DNA from: Gari tellinella
Taxonomy: Eukaryota > Mollusca > Bivalvia > Cardiida > Psammobiidae
NCBI GenBank assembly: GCA_922989275.2
Contig: OV277869.1
Coordinates: 27,786,189 to 27,850,188 of the forward strand
Direction: 5' to 3'
Length of the DNA stretch: 64,000 nt
Below the pieces are notes generated by a model. The model saw nothing but the letters and a program-made list of their open reading frames with translations, was not told where the DNA came from and made no database searches. Made by a program: the position numbers and the translations under genes. The stretch's first letter is position 1. Each line of letters starts with the position of its first letter. Below are positions 11,956 to 23,934 of this stretch, one piece after another.

Positions 11956-12035
11956 ATGTCCGAACCGTCTTTCCGTTTTCTTGCTTGAATATTTCAGTCT
12001 TTGAAAACAAAACCACTACTTGTTTTCAGGGGTTG

Positions 12036-12360
12036 TAATATCGCCCTCCCAACAACGACTCCCTCCTTACAGTGCCCTTCCTCGCAGCTCTGTAAACAAG
12101 ACAATTTTGTCAAACGTTTTTACTGCTGCAATGGCGTCTGCTTAACATTGTCGTCCTATATTTTTCTCAAAATAATCATTATGGACATTTATGACGAGTG
12201 GCAAACAGCTTGAATCCAGATCAGCCGCCGTGTTACACGGAGTCTGATCTGGATTCAAGTTGTTTGCAAATGTAAGCCACTTCCCTCCGCATAACGACTC
12301 CATCCGAACAACGAAGACATTTAATCGTATCCCATTGGTTGTCGTTGTGAACGCTGTATT
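12036..12360. repeat. Family E MITE, copy 2
   Basis: Left subterminal 'CTCCCAACAACGACTCCCTCC', central hairpin 12201-12267, right end 'GAACGCTGTATTAC'. The left terminal repeat is lost. A small palindrome follows at 12769-12861 ('AATAGTCA-GG' and 'AAGTAATT' arms). The rest to 12919 is featureless. Confidence 0.6.
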
Positions 12361-12919
12361 ACTGTTTACTGCCTACCCATAACACATCGCAATGCCTAAG
12401 GTCATTTGAGTCACAATATCATTCACACTGTTAATCTGATATCGCCATTAATTCGATTATTTTATGCATTGTTCAATTCCAATCAAAGTATTGAATAGAG
12501 CGACACAGGTAGTCGCCTGGGACCAACAGTTTTCACGAACGATGTTGACATTTGCTTATAGTTTGTAAAAAGTATTAACTTAAGACTGTTTTTGAATGCA
12601 TACACATCGATACTAGTATCCAACCGTTTAGGCAATGGTCAGGCACATATCTACACGGCGTCAAATATAAATCCAAGCTTAAGTCGAATTTAACAGAGAA
12701 ACACTGAAGGGAGTAAACTTCTATAAATAATGCCAAAATAGCCAGATCCTTATCGCTTTGCATTGAATTAGTGTTTAAATAGTCACGGCATCACATTGAA
12801 TTACTTGGAATAAATTGAATCAATAGTTTCCAAGTAATTGAGAGAGACAATGACTATTTAAAGAATACGCCTGTTCCATTTTTCATTGTCAAAATATTTC
12901 TGCTGATCACACAACGTGC

Positions 12920-13482
12920 AGTGCTTCCTCTCTACAACAATACCCTATGATAATCAAATAGTGCGTGTGTTCTTCGGAAGGAGTTTAAAGTGAGAGAAAT
13001 TGACTATCATTTTAAAACAGCTTGAATCCAGTTCAGACCCCGCGTAACACGGCGTCTGATCTGGATTCAAGCTGTTTCCAGCCGTCATTATGTTGTTTTT
13101 CTGTCAAAATGTTAAATATGTGACTGTGATAAAAACAGCAAACGAAACTTTTATGTAGACGATATTGCAGACGTGAAAGTTTCAACATACAGTAAAACCT
13201 CGCTATTACGACCACTAAATTATGTTAATTATTAGGGTGTTTACGATAGGTGACCGCTTAAAGCAAGGTGACAGTGAAACAGAAAGCTCCTATAGGAGCT
13301 TTCTGTTTCACTGTAACCTTGCTTTAAGCTGTCACCTGTCTATTATACACTAAATTAGCCTTCGTTTTAGTGGTCGTAATAGCGAGGTTTTACTGTAATT
13401 GTCTTCTTTGTGGAACAACGGCAAGCGTTGTTGTAAAAGGGGAATCGTTTGTTAGAGAAGGCCTTTGTAGGATGGAAGCACT
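12920..13482. repeat. Family E MITE, copy 3, split by a nested MITE
   Basis: The ends are AGTGCTTCC and GGAAGCACT. The central hairpin is at 13016-13079. It is interrupted at 13190-13395 by a mariner-type MITE. The element ends 59 bp before the start codon of the ApeC/LDLa gene. Confidence 0.7.
13190..13395. mobile_element. Mariner-type MITE inserted at TA
   Basis: A perfect terminal inverted repeat of about 27 bp begins CAGTAAAACCTCG and ends CGAGGTTTTACTG, flanked by TA on both sides. The interior is a hairpin around 'CAGAAAGCTCC'. TA duplication with CAGT ends is typical of Tc1/mariner-derived elements. Confidence 0.85.
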
Positions 13483-13540
13483 TTACTAATTTTACTCACG
13501 TCATGGTTTAAATATAGGAAAATAAGCAGCTGAGTATACG

Positions 13541-13625
13541 ATGGAACTTTTGAAGTATGAACTTGTGTATTCGTGCCTTGTGTTTGTCCTGTTGATCAAG
13601 ATATTTTCTGTAGAAGATTTATCGG
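13541..13625 (+). CDS. Exon 1: start codon and signal peptide
   Basis: The ATG sits in a good context (A at -3, G at +4) with an in-frame TAA six codons upstream, so it is the first possible start. It encodes 28 residues plus one base. The peptide begins MELLKYELVY, followed by a hydrophobic core SCLVFVLLIKIF and a polar stretch SVEDLS, as in a secretory signal peptide. The exon ends at a consensus donor (G|GTAAGC) in phase 1, the phase needed by every domain exon downstream. It lies in a gap of about 180 bp between two copies of the same MITE family. Confidence 0.72.
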
Positions 13626-13660
13626 GTAAGCTACACTATTTCTGCTAAACTATTACAAAT

Positions 13661-14018
13661 ACAGCGCTCCCTCTCTACAACGACATGCAATAGGAGACAA
13701 CAATTATGTGCGTTGTTAGGAGGGAGTCGTTATAGGGAGGGAAAATTTCTACATTTGCAAACAGGTTGAATCAAGATCAGACGCCGCGTAACGCGGCGTC
13801 TGATCTGGATTCAACTGTTTGCCACTCGTCATAAGTTGTTTTCCTGTCAAAATGTCCATTATGTAACTTTAAGAAAATTAGCTGACGACAATTTTAAGCA
13901 GACTATTTTGCAACAGTTAAGGCGTTAGACACAATTGTCCGGTTTAGGGAATCTCGACAAGGGTCGTTGTAAGGAGGGAGTCGTTGTTGGGAGGGCCTTG
14001 TAGAGAAGGAACACTGTA
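13661..14018. repeat. Family E MITE, copy 4
   Basis: Left end ACAGCGCTCCCTCTCTACAA, right end TTGTAGAGAAGGAACACTGT, central hairpin 13755-13822. It lies in intron 1, starting 36 bp after the exon 1 donor. From 14019 to 15060 the intron is AT-rich without a recognisable feature. Confidence 0.75.
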
Positions 14019-15059
14019 GATATCTCGCCACAATCGTCTAGTTGTCGTACATCGCCAATCCGCCAACTGATGCCTTTCTTATCCTTTGCTCCTCAAATTG
14101 TTCAATAGGATTAACCCTTATATTGCCATATACCCTTTATCACTATTTGCATTAATATTAACTCATTCGCTGCCATTACGATTAAACTCCCATCCAACAA
14201 ACATTAATTGTCTGCTTAAATTGTTAGTTTGGTTTTATTTATATCTTTATTTAGCTTTTTTTTTATCTTAACAAACATTAATGTTACTGTCAAACAGTGG
14301 ATAGAATTGTGTGCATATGTTAGTGTCATAGAGTCTTGCAAAGAAATGCTTAGTTAGGGTTGGGACATATTCGGTAGTGAACGTCGATATAAAATTCAGT
14401 ATTTCAGTATAATACTAATGCGAGCACTGATATTTTTCATACAGAATAGTATCTTGAAACTACGATTTTACATTTATTAATTTTTTATATTAATTTATTA
14501 TCTTTGTGAAATTACGACAATATCTAAAAAGAAACTATATAATTATGTGTTATTTGGTTTGAAAATGACTATCGCTGAAAGACACTAAACAGTATAAAGC
14601 TAACTGTAAATTGTTTGATGGAGTACAAAGTACAGATATTTTTCGGCGTTTAATAATTTCTTATATTTACATATTATTTGCTGTACTTTTTTTCAAAAAA
14701 AAAAATGACAAGTTAGTTAATATGTATGTTTAATCCATATGAGAGGATGTTAACACGAACAATGTGTACCCTGAAAGGAACAGTCATTACCGCATTACTG
14801 GAGCTGTTTACTATTTGAAGGCAACAAAATAAGTTCCATTGTAAACATAAAACATAAACATGTTGACAATTCGGTGCGAAATGCCAATTCAAGACGTCAT
14901 TTGAAATGACGTCATTTTTAAACTAGGATAAATATATTGACCATTTTGTACATAAATAAATGCAGACAGATGCTGTTTATAAAGTATTTCTATTTTCTTG
15001 AAATTTATCTCATTAAGTTGGTTCGCAGGTCATTTTATTTACTTTCAAACTTCATTTAA

Positions 15060-15302
15060 CTCTTTCCTCCCTGAAACTTTAAATGGGCAATTCCAGTTTC
15101 CATTTTCGTCTAGTCCATTTCTGACTTTTAAGGGTTGTTTTTGTCAATGTTTGGCATTATGACAAACAGTGAAGACCCTGATCAGAGGGCTCCTTTCGGA
15201 GCCCTCTGATCTGGGTATTTCACTGTTTGCACATGACAAGTGTACTATTCACATGTACACTGTTTGAAAAGAACGCCTATAAGCGGGAATAGGGTTCAAA
15301 GG
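15060..15302. repeat. MITE with CCCTGATCAGAGGGC hairpin
   Basis: The outer words 'TTAACTCTTTC' and 'AAAGGGTTAA' bracket a strong hairpin at 15162-15231 with loop 'CTCCTTTCGGAG'. From 15303 to 16039 I see nothing. Confidence 0.65.
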
Positions 15303-16039
15303 GTTAAACTTTGGTTGAATTGAAAATATCATATGGAGAGTGAAGCATTGTGGAAATACAAACAAATACAGCACCGTTTGTTTCTGACACGACCTTTTTC
15401 CAAGCAAGGGTCAATCTTTAATTAACATGAATATTTTTTTATATAAAATAGTATAACTAAATAATTTCTATATGTTCAAGTAAACTGAACAGACAATATA
15501 AGATATTGCCAATATAAAACAATTTATGAAATATTTACTGGAAATATTAATGTTTAAAATAAATCAAAATCTAAAGATGTAACTAAATTGCAAATTACAT
15601 AAAGCTAGTTGTTTAACATACGCTATTTTTTTCAGATAGATATTACTTAATTCTACTAGTCACAACAATTTAGTAAACATCTACAGCAGACTTTACTTTT
15701 TATACATGATTTCAAGAAAATCAGACAAAACATTTACACAAACAGAGTAACCTCCCTTGAGTGTAACTTTAAAATGCCCTCTGGTCGAAATAATACCATA
15801 AGCCAAACCTATAATAAGGGGCCATTGAAAATTGTAGCCTGTATATCTTATGCTGACATCGTCCTTTAGGCTATAAATCCACACACCGTTGTATGTAAGT
15901 CATTAACCAAAACGTTATTGGACAAGTGATATAGCGAACATTGATTACAAATAATGAAGACTAAACATTACATGTCCCATATCTGCGTTATGGACTGTCT
16001 GACAACTCAATAATATCGGCCTTTTAAACAAAAACAGTC

Positions 16040-16108
16040 TTGGAACGTACGGGACTCAAACCTAGGACCTTTGGATTGCTAGTCAATCATTCTACCGACT
16101 GAGCTATG
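16040..16108 (-). repeat. tRNA-like sequence (relic or SINE head)
   Basis: The minus strand reads 'TAGCTCAGTCGGTAGA' (A box/D arm), a loop CTAGCAA with anticodon AGC, and 'GGTTTGAGTCCC' (B box/T arm). The acceptor stem does not pair and the anticodon and T stems are mismatched, so it is not a functional tRNA. From 16109 to 17879 the intron holds nothing else I recognise. Confidence 0.45.
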
Positions 16109-17879
16109 AAGAAAGACACTGAAACTTATGAAACAGTTCTTTATATAATTGTCTTGTATAAGCACGTGTCGAAAAAGTAAATGTAAAAACCATGAGCATT
16201 TCTGGAACTTGAATATGAGGGGTGCCCGCTAGCGATACACCCAAGTAAAGAATAATGTTAGACAATAATATTTATGTCCGCTAATAGGAAAAAATACATA
16301 TGATTTACATACGAAGCGCATTTAAAATATCCGCGCAACTGTATGCTGTCCGATTTATTTACAAGTACATATAGACAAATATTTTAGGCTTAAGCATTTT
16401 TAAAAGTAATTCACAATCGTGCTATTTGTACTGAATAGCACAAGAAACTATACATATGTTAAGTTAATGAATAATTACAATCGGTATACAAGGGCGTCAA
16501 TTCGGTCTTTTTTTCCTATACTTGATAAACGATTGACATTTTAAGCACATTCAATTTTGAAATCGGTCAACAGTTTAGACACAGGGTATCGTTAAGCCGT
16601 TTAGTACGAATTGCACGTGCGCGTTTCATAAACATTCCACATGTTGAAAACATAATTGTGTGTCATTGCGGTTATTGACGAACCAGTAACAGGAAAAACA
16701 TCATTTAATTAAAATTAAATGATTAATCTGATTGCTAGACTAAACCAAATACAGCGCGAACGCGCCATTGGCATTATTATGTGCAATAGACGCACATACA
16801 TTTGTATGCAAAAGGGCATCTATCCATTAGCTGCACAAAAGATCCAACGTTATGTTAATTTTATGCGAATACATCTGGCAGCAATCTGAGCAAACGGAGG
16901 ACATATTCTATACTTAGCTTTCATACAATAGTGGATTTTCGCTACAAATAAGTGGATATAAACTTAAATTGTTTCATTCATATTGTAGTGCATGAAATAT
17001 GGCATTTGTGAATTTTTACTTTGAACACTTTTAAGAGCGACGCCGTTACGTAATGCTTCCATAGAATTTCATAAAATTTCATGAAATGAATTGAAATTGA
17101 ATCCTTTAAACTTGTTATCATTATGATATTTAAAACACACGTTATAATAAATACACATATTTATGATTGGAAAACAGGTGTTTTCTTACAGTCATGGTTA
17201 CATCATGGTTCACGATACGTGTACATTTGGACTAGGTAAACTCAAATGACGAAATCATTATGTATTACAAGTTGTAAATAAACATCGTCTACCTACCAGT
17301 TCTAAAATACACAACGGAAGTAAAACTGCTATTGAAAAGGGACATGCTCATATACACATAAGAAAACTAGATTTAAACTCTGTTTAGTAATCAGTTTTCC
17401 CGCCTTGTAGTAAAATAATTTTGAATGATTCTTAAGGTTCAAATTCAATGAGCAAGTGTTAAGTAGCAGAACAACCCTGCCTCAAAATTAACACGGTATA
17501 AACGTTAGGGAAGACAATTGCAGAAAATGAAAGTGAATACATATTTACGATATATTTTATAATAACACAAATACAATGAATTTTATTTGGAGCTTTTAAA
17601 ACTTTTTTTTCTTTTTAGTTCGAACCTGAATATCTTTCGTATCTCATGATGTGTAAAATATTAAAGCAAACTTTTGTGTTTGTTATTGCCTGATTTTGCG
17701 AAAACATCTTTGTTTAAAATGTGGTACAGGGGCATTTATCCCCTTAAGTCATAGTTTAGTTTTTTACGTATATAGACTAGTTTGAAGAGTATAACCATTT
17801 CAGCACATTCTGATATTTGCCTCATTATTAATAACAAATTTACAATTTTATTGTGTCTTCATAAAATTATTTCTTTTAG

Positions 17880-17984
17880 AATGCTCCAAGATTACGTGTT
17901 TCAACAACGGAACACCGATTACCAGAGACAAAAGTTGCAACTGTCAGTGCCAGCCAAACTTCTCAGGATTGTTATGTGAAGTTG
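17880..17984 (+). CDS. Exon 2: EGF-like domain
   Basis: A 105-bp exon, phase 1 at both ends, with acceptor TTCTTTTAG and donor G|GTGAGA. The translation carries the EGF cysteine pattern: C-x4-C, then NNG, a cysteine after about 11 residues, CxC spacing, and the closing 'FSGLLCE' (G-x2-C). One extra cysteine (SCNCQC) makes seven instead of six, so pairing is ambiguous or one is free. EGF modules serve in extracellular adhesion and recognition. A compound GAAA/GACA/GATA microsatellite starts 30 bp after the exon. Confidence 0.8.
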
Positions 17985-18013
17985 GTGAGAATAATACTAG
18001 TTCAATCAGTCTA

Positions 18014-18053
18014 AGTAAGAAAGAAAGATAGGAAGAAAGAAAGAAAGAAAGAA

Positions 18054-18085
<32 letters not shown>

Positions 18086-18126
18086 TAGACAGATACACAG
18101 ATAGATAGATAGATAGATAGATAGAT
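18014..18126. repeat. Compound microsatellite GAAA/GACA/GATA
   Basis: About 10 GAAA-type units, then eight GACA, then seven GATA units, in intron 2 just after the EGF exon. Confidence 0.9.
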
Positions 18127-18129
18127 GAA

Positions 18130-18744
18130 TTGCGTCGCTGACTCTGCATTCTGCCTGCCAATAACCCTGCCGCCCGCATTTGAAACATACTCCTCCTGGT
18201 TTCTGTCCTGTGGTTAACGGTATCATTGAGTCCAAAATGTCGTCTGCTAATTGGTTCCATGGTTTTAATATGGCGTAAAACGTTTGGTCCTGACGCGCCT
18301 CTCAAGCCTGACTTTGCGATTTGCATGGAGATTAGCCAGATAAATTTTCTTTTCTTGTCTAAATCGTCGGCGAAAGGGTGTGATTCATATTCTTGTACCA
18401 CTCTCCAGCCTAGTGCTGAAGTGTAAGCCATTTTGATAAGCTTCTTACGACAAAGAAGAGTGCCAATAACTTGCACAATACACTGAGGGGAAGCCTTAAT
18501 CTGTCGGACCTGCTGCTTGACTCCAGTTGGCTCTAATGTCCCTCCGTTTTACGCGTACTGCTCAAAATGCGAACCTTAACCTTCTCCTCATTACCTTTTT
18601 GTTACAAGGTGTTGTTTGACGTTCACTAGCTAGCAGAGCGTCAGATATCTGCCTCTGCGACTGGGTTATCATATCCCCATAGCTTTGAAGCATACAGGAA
18701 ATCATTTCCGCAATCTTAGATAGCATTCTATTCTCCATGTCCAT
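18130..18744 (-). pseudogene. Retroelement gag-like fragment, frameshifted
   Basis: Reading from 18744 downward, a first ORF has a helical N-terminus ('MLSKIAEMI'). A second has 'ALGWRVVQEYESHP'. In a shifted frame a CCHC-like zinc knuckle 'CFKCGRQGYWQAEC' appears, with tyrosine in place of the usual histidine partner spacing. At least one frameshift and several stops make it dead. It resembles gag proteins of invertebrate retroelements, but the class is not resolved. The microsatellite abuts its 3' side. Confidence 0.5.
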
Positions 18745-19339
18745 TTTCCAAAGCCGCGTAGTGACGAAAATTGCTTAAAATTGCTCGTCCGTTCAGCACA
18801 AGAAGTGTCCGGTAGAATGGCTAAACTACTTTAACAAGCGCACGAGGATCTCGCGCACCTTGTCAAATAGTGATGTAGAACAACGAAATCGTCAAGACAT
18901 AATGTTCACGCTTTACTGTCGAATTGAGTGAAAATATTGTTCTAAATACTGTTCTAAAGGTTGAACTCTATTAGATTGTCACTTATACATAGTGTTTGAA
19001 GTTTGATCTACAGTGTCAAATGATTTTTTTCAAACTAAGTTACGCCATTTCTATATGATTATAGTTGTCCATTTCATGCTTTAAAAAACCTGATAAATAT
19101 TTAAAATTTTAATCCAAAGTCGTAAATTACAATCGTAAACGATATGTCCAAATTATTGAACAAAATTCCGTTATAGAAATACCTCGATATCTCGCTTGGG
19201 TCGAACTTACACTTAGTATACATAGTATTACATATATCCTTGAAAGGATTCATTCAGTAGGTAGATCCAAATGTATGTAATGTTCTTAAAACAATACTAG
19301 ATTTCTTTTACATACTTGATAGTTTCGGTGACTGCTGTC

Positions 19340-19483
19340 ACCTTTCCCAAAAAGCCAACTGATTCCGTGGATCATCGACTATTTCACATCTTGGACCCGG
19401 TTTCCGTCATAAAGTGCGCTGACGAAAATAGCTGATGATCCACGGAATCAGTTGGAATTTTGAGAAAGGTGACAGCTGTCACA
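19340..19483. repeat. Palindromic foldback element
   Basis: The arm 'CCAACTGATTCCGTGGATCA' returns as 'TGATCCACGGAATCAGTTGG', and the outer 'TGACAGCTGTCA'-type ends pair. Spacer about 40 bp. From 18745 to 19339 I see nothing. 19735-19890 is a badly eroded family C copy. Confidence 0.75.
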
Positions 19484-20175
19484 GAAATTTTCAATTTTGT
19501 AAAACATTTAATAAGGTTTAACTACACGTCAGTGAGTTCGATTTATCGAAATTCAACTAAGGCGATAAGGGTAAAATCGACCTGTCGTAAGACCCCAAAC
19601 CTTCCCAAACCACTTAAAACAACTCAAACTGATTTAATTCCTTATCTAATTGCCCGCTTACTACGTTTTTACGCCTTGAACATATTTTGTCAATGTAGAC
19701 AATAGTTCCAATTTATACAGTTATGAATATCTATCCAAAAATATTTTTCATATTCTAGCAGATGGTAGCTAAAGGAACCAGAAAGTAACGCAGAATGCGC
19801 CTCCAGACGCTTTCTGCTTTACTTTCAAACTGCTTAAAGAAAATAACTGTCTGCAAATCTAGAAAGAGGATATTCGGTAATGGGTGTTTATCTAGAATGT
19901 ATTGTATATAGGTATCTAAGTTTTGTACAAGTTGCTCCCCTTGAATGAAATCTCGTAAATCTACATTTCATTTTATTTAGCATTTTTAATTAACTTAGCT
20001 TAAATTCGCCATTAATAAGCTTTATTTAATACATGATTTAGGAATTAAAGTAGTTTGGCTAGTCTTTAAGTAGTTTTTGGAGGTTTTGAGAGGTTAAGGG
20101 TCTTAAGACGGAACCGGGTAAATTCTACCCATGCCAGTTACAGTGATCGAGGTTTCACTGTAGCTCCTACAGGTA

Positions 20176-20422
20176 CAGTGGAGAATCTGTTATTCTTTCC
20201 CGATAAACGCGTTTACGCTTAAACTATTTTTTCTTTTACAAACAGTTTGGAGCCAGATCAGACGCCGGGTAACCCGGCGTCTGATCTGGCTCCAAACTGT
20301 TTGCCACCAATATAAACATGAGTTATTAGAATTGTCCAAATATTGTTCTTTTCTACGTTTTAGTACTTTGCGTTTGCGTTTCGTTTGCGTTTAAACGGGA
20401 AAGAATAACAGATTCTCCACTG
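20176..20422. mobile_element. TA-flanked MITE (family H), copy 1
   Basis: The terminal repeat of about 27 bp starts CAGTGGAGAATCTG and ends CAGATTCTCCACTG, flanked by TA. The central hairpin is 'AACAGTTTGGAGCCAGATCA' with its return. It is the same family as 29459-29704. Confidence 0.85.
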
Positions 20423-20880
20423 TACTTTCCGTATTTCAGTTGACTTACAATTGAGCTACAACATTGTAATTTAACTTCATTCTTAAATCTCTAATATCAT
20501 TGATGTCTTTTGGATTTTAATGTACACGCCAACAAACGTCGATTGTTTTCTAATATATTTGTGTTTAAGGCGTTGTATGTTATTTTGATGTGTTATTTGG
20601 TTTAGAGATAATTTCTGCATTATCCTTAAACTGAATACGGATTGACCCAAATAGATAAACTAAGAATGAATGACAGCATCAGAAACATAAGTGAGAAATG
20701 TCCTTAGGTGACCGATAAATTTATCACGAATGTCAACAACAGTTCTATTATTTTGAAACCTCTCATAAACAGACTTTATGTGTAATCCTTAAGGGTTCGA
20801 TTCCCAAATGTTTTACTGTTAAATTTATTAGAAAAGCCTTTCACTCAAGTACATGTAGTTTCAAGCTTTCTGTATTTCAG

Positions 20881-21213
20881 AGCTGATGCCCAGTGTATGG
20901 CCTGATGGACCATACGCTTTAATGATGCCTTGGTCAGGTTGTCCAGAGTCTGAGGCTCACGGATGGGGACAAGGATACATCAATTTCACAACTGTGAATC
21001 CCGTGGAAGTATTTATGGAATTCCCAAATGCTAGTGGTGTAAACATAAGACAAATGGTTTCACATTACGATGTAAAACTCTCAAGACTTTTTCTAAACTA
21101 TTCATTACAAATAAACTTCTGTTTGAAACACGCCCAGGTATCTTCGAGTAACATCTCCGATTGGCCGGTATCAAATATTAGTGTTTTTGGATTGGAAGAT
21201 GGATGTCCAGATG
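20881..21213 (+). CDS. Exon 3: ApeC domain 1, N-terminal part
   Basis: A 333-bp exon, phase 1-1, with acceptor CTGTATTTCAG and donor G|GTAAGT. It shows the apextrin C-terminal (ApeC) landmarks in order: 'WPDGPYAL', 'SGCPES', 'W..GYINF', 'FCLKH', a second 'WP', and 'GCPDG' at the end. Five N-glycosylation sequons (NFT, NAS, NYS, NIS, NIS) lie in this exon alone, which fits a secreted protein. The first cysteine, FC and CPDG positions are shared with the paralogous exon at 30652. The sequence is strongly diverged from canonical apextrins, so the call rests on motif order rather than close identity. Confidence 0.72.
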
Positions 21214-21738
21214 GTAAGTCTGGCTGAATTTTGTAAATTAGTAATTAATCAAAACGGGCCCATAATATGAAAAAACTTGCACGCTTTATATTTGAGATAT
21301 TTGAATTCCCATCATTGTTTTAATTCTAAGTACTCAACTTGACATTTGATTTTATCTCTTCAAACTAGCTTTAGGAATGATAAGAAAATAAGTTAAATAC
21401 TGATAGAAAAACTAGATTGTAACTATAGTTGACTCCTACTCCTGATAAAAGTGTTTGCAAATAACACTAGAAGTGTGCGCCAAACTATCCGACTCTTTAT
21501 ATTTGTCCAAATATTTTGTAAAAGGTACTAAGGCGACTAAACATTTTAGTATTACAATACCATGTGCTGCATTCGTTTCCACAAAACAAGCGTCGGTTTT
21601 GTGGAGTTGAATCAGTTAACTTCGAAATTTTAAATTTAAATCTGTTCAACATTGATTTGTATTAACAAATAGATTTCGTTTCGGATATTCTAACATTTTT
21701 CTAATAGAACGTGTATATCACTTGCATGTTTGTTTCAG

Positions 21739-21837
21739 GATTTTCCGATAGCGAATTAGAAATATTCCTACCAAACACAATATCTTGGAGGACAGATGGC
21801 TACTTGCCTTATTTTAAGATCCAAAATACTGAAAATG
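21739..21837 (+). CDS. Exon 4: ApeC domain 1, second part
   Basis: A 99-bp exon, phase 1-1, with acceptor TTTGTTTCAG and donor G|GTAATT. Joined to exon 3 it completes 'CPDGFSDSELEI'. In ApeC proteins the CP-GF motif is followed by an acidic strand and a G-LP turn, and this exon ends with 'GYLP'. The exon at 32524 has exactly the same length and the same landmarks (GF, LP, W, G-LP, F, Q). The acidic DDED cluster of canonical ApeC domains is absent. Confidence 0.72.
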
Positions 21838-21983
21838 GTAATTATTAAAATTTAACGACCATTCTTTTAATTAATGTCTACACAACATAAATTCGGATCG
21901 AACTCCCAGATTGTCGGCATCCAGAGTGTTTGCAAACGCAAGCATATCCTCTCGTGGTAGACATTACCAACATCGATATGCTT

Positions 21984-22400
21984 TAACCTTTCCACTCTCA
22001 ATGACGTCATAAGCGCATTTTCAAATAGTTTTGATATTGATCAGACGCCGCGTAATGCGGTGTCGGACAGGATTATAATTATTGTTTGTCACTTCTTTTG
22101 AAATAACGTAAGTTATACTTACTGAAATCTAACTTTGAAACGATATAGCAGACAACAAAATGGAAGCAGACGACAATATGGCAGTGAAGGTGTAAAAGCC
22201 TCGCGATATATTTGATCATGAATGGGTAACAAGGGTTAGCAACTCCATCACTTCCTAACACCGGGTTTTGATTCTGATCAGAGTCCGCATAAAGTGGCTT
22301 CTGATAAGAATCCAAAATGGTTGACACTCATTTCAAAATTTCAAATAAGTCAAACTACCTCATATGTAAATTTCAAAAATAAAAGTAGACGACAATGTTT
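21984..22400. repeat. Family D MITE and adjacent fragment
   Basis: 21984-22198 has the hairpin arm 'TTGATCAGACGCCGCG' and the subterminal words 'AGCAGACGACAATATGGCAG'. 22260-22400 is a second partial copy. From 22401 to 23154 there is no recognisable feature. Confidence 0.5.
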
Positions 22401-23154
22401 CAAAATATATGATGTTATTGCATTGAAAAGATTAAATACATATGTGAATGGAACATGTACTACTTGTAAAAAGGTTTTACATCACATTAAGTCTGGTTAT
22501 CCTGCTATTTTCTTTTAATTAGAATATAGATAAAGCCCGAGTATGAGCATAATCTCGCACTTAAAATCTTATATAAAAACACATTTGATCCAACGGCTTA
22601 AAGACGATCGCGTCAGTTTCGTCGTTTTTTTAAAACATTCATATTTTTTTAAAAGTTTTTGTGTTGCTAGTATATACCCTATAATGCCAAAATATGAAAT
22701 AAAAATAGGGGGTCCCCGAACCCGATTTTTTAAAAAGTGGTTTTGGGGTACACCCGTAATTAGTCTAATATAGGTGGTGTTTCATAAAGACTATCACAAA
22801 CAAAAATTGAGAATAAGGCTATCCAGCTCTGTAATTCGCCTGATGTGTTGGTTATATCTCATTTCATAAAATACATAAAGGAAAGAGATTCTAAAAAGGT
22901 GTTAAGCACTTAAGGCATGGGCAGAAAGTATTGTCTTTTGAAAAAAAAGAATAATTCAAATAGTAAAGTGGTTTTATTTCATACCCGAAACATTCAGAAT
23001 GTTTTCATATTTTTCATAAGTAGTGCTGAAGCAATACATTACTAAAATCACACATAAAATTAATAGGTACCCGAACTCCTTTTCGCAAACAAAAATTGAA
23101 TTTTCATATTTCTACAAGTAGAAAAAAACACACTTTAAAATTACATGCCTTTGA

Positions 23155-23905
23155 AAACCCTTACAAATACTCTCGTCATAATTAACGGCAAATCCTAGAG
23201 ATTTGATATTTTGCATGTAGAATCAGCTTGTAATGCTGTACCAAACTTATTTTAACCATGGTCATGTGGTCTAAAGAGGCCCTACCAAGGGGTCAACAAT
23301 TTTACCAAGAAATACATTGGAAAACTTTTAAAAATAACCTAATCATAAAAAATGAATCCTAGAGCTCATATATTTTAGGCATGTAGCATCAGCCAGTGAT
23401 GTTCTATCAAAGTTATTCCAATAATAGCAATTTTGTCTAAAACGTCCACCAAAGGGTCTAAATAATTTATCTAGAAATACAATGGAAAATTTTTAAAAAT
23501 ATCCAAATCATGAACCATAAAGCCTAGAGCTAAAATATTTGGCATGAAGCATCAGCTAGTGATGGTCTACCAAAGCAATTCTAATTGTTATCATGCGGTC
23601 TAAAGAACCCCAACCACAGGGGACACATATTTTACATACAAATACATTGGTAAAACTTTAAAAAATAACCTAACCATGATTTACAAATTCAAGAGCTTAG
23701 ATATTCGGCATTAAGCATTAGCTAATCATGGTCTACCAAAGAAATTCAAATCATAGTCATGTGTTCTAAAGAGGCCCTGCCAAAGGATCAAATATTTTAC
23801 CTAGGAATACATTGATTTTTTAAATACCCTACTCGCGAGTCATGTACAATAATTTCAAGAGCTTATATGTTTGGCATGTAGCATTAAGTTATGATAATCA
23901 ACAAA
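23155..23905. repeat. Satellite-like tandem repeat, about 165-bp unit, five copies
   Basis: The anchor 'CCTAGAGCT...TTTGGCATGTAGCATCAGC' recurs at about 23193, 23357, 23523, 23690 and 23855, a spacing of 164-167 bp. The copies are diverged. No ORF crosses a unit. Confidence 0.75.
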
Positions 23906-23934
23906 AGTGTTTTAAAAATTAAGACTTGTCTTAC

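Noticed and set aside
15029..15190. Possible phase-1 exon after TTCGCAG
   Set aside because: The frame is open for about 50 codons, but the acceptor lacks a pyrimidine tract, no donor fits, and the segment is MITE sequence.
16040..16108. Functional tRNA-Ala (AGC)
   Set aside because: A- and B-box words are present, but the acceptor stem does not pair and two other stems are mismatched. It is listed only as a tRNA-like relic.
17618..17700. Possible exon after the strong acceptor TTTTTTCTTTTTAG
   Set aside because: Phase 1 meets TGA at once. Phase 0 is open but has no usable donor and would not join the neighbouring exons.
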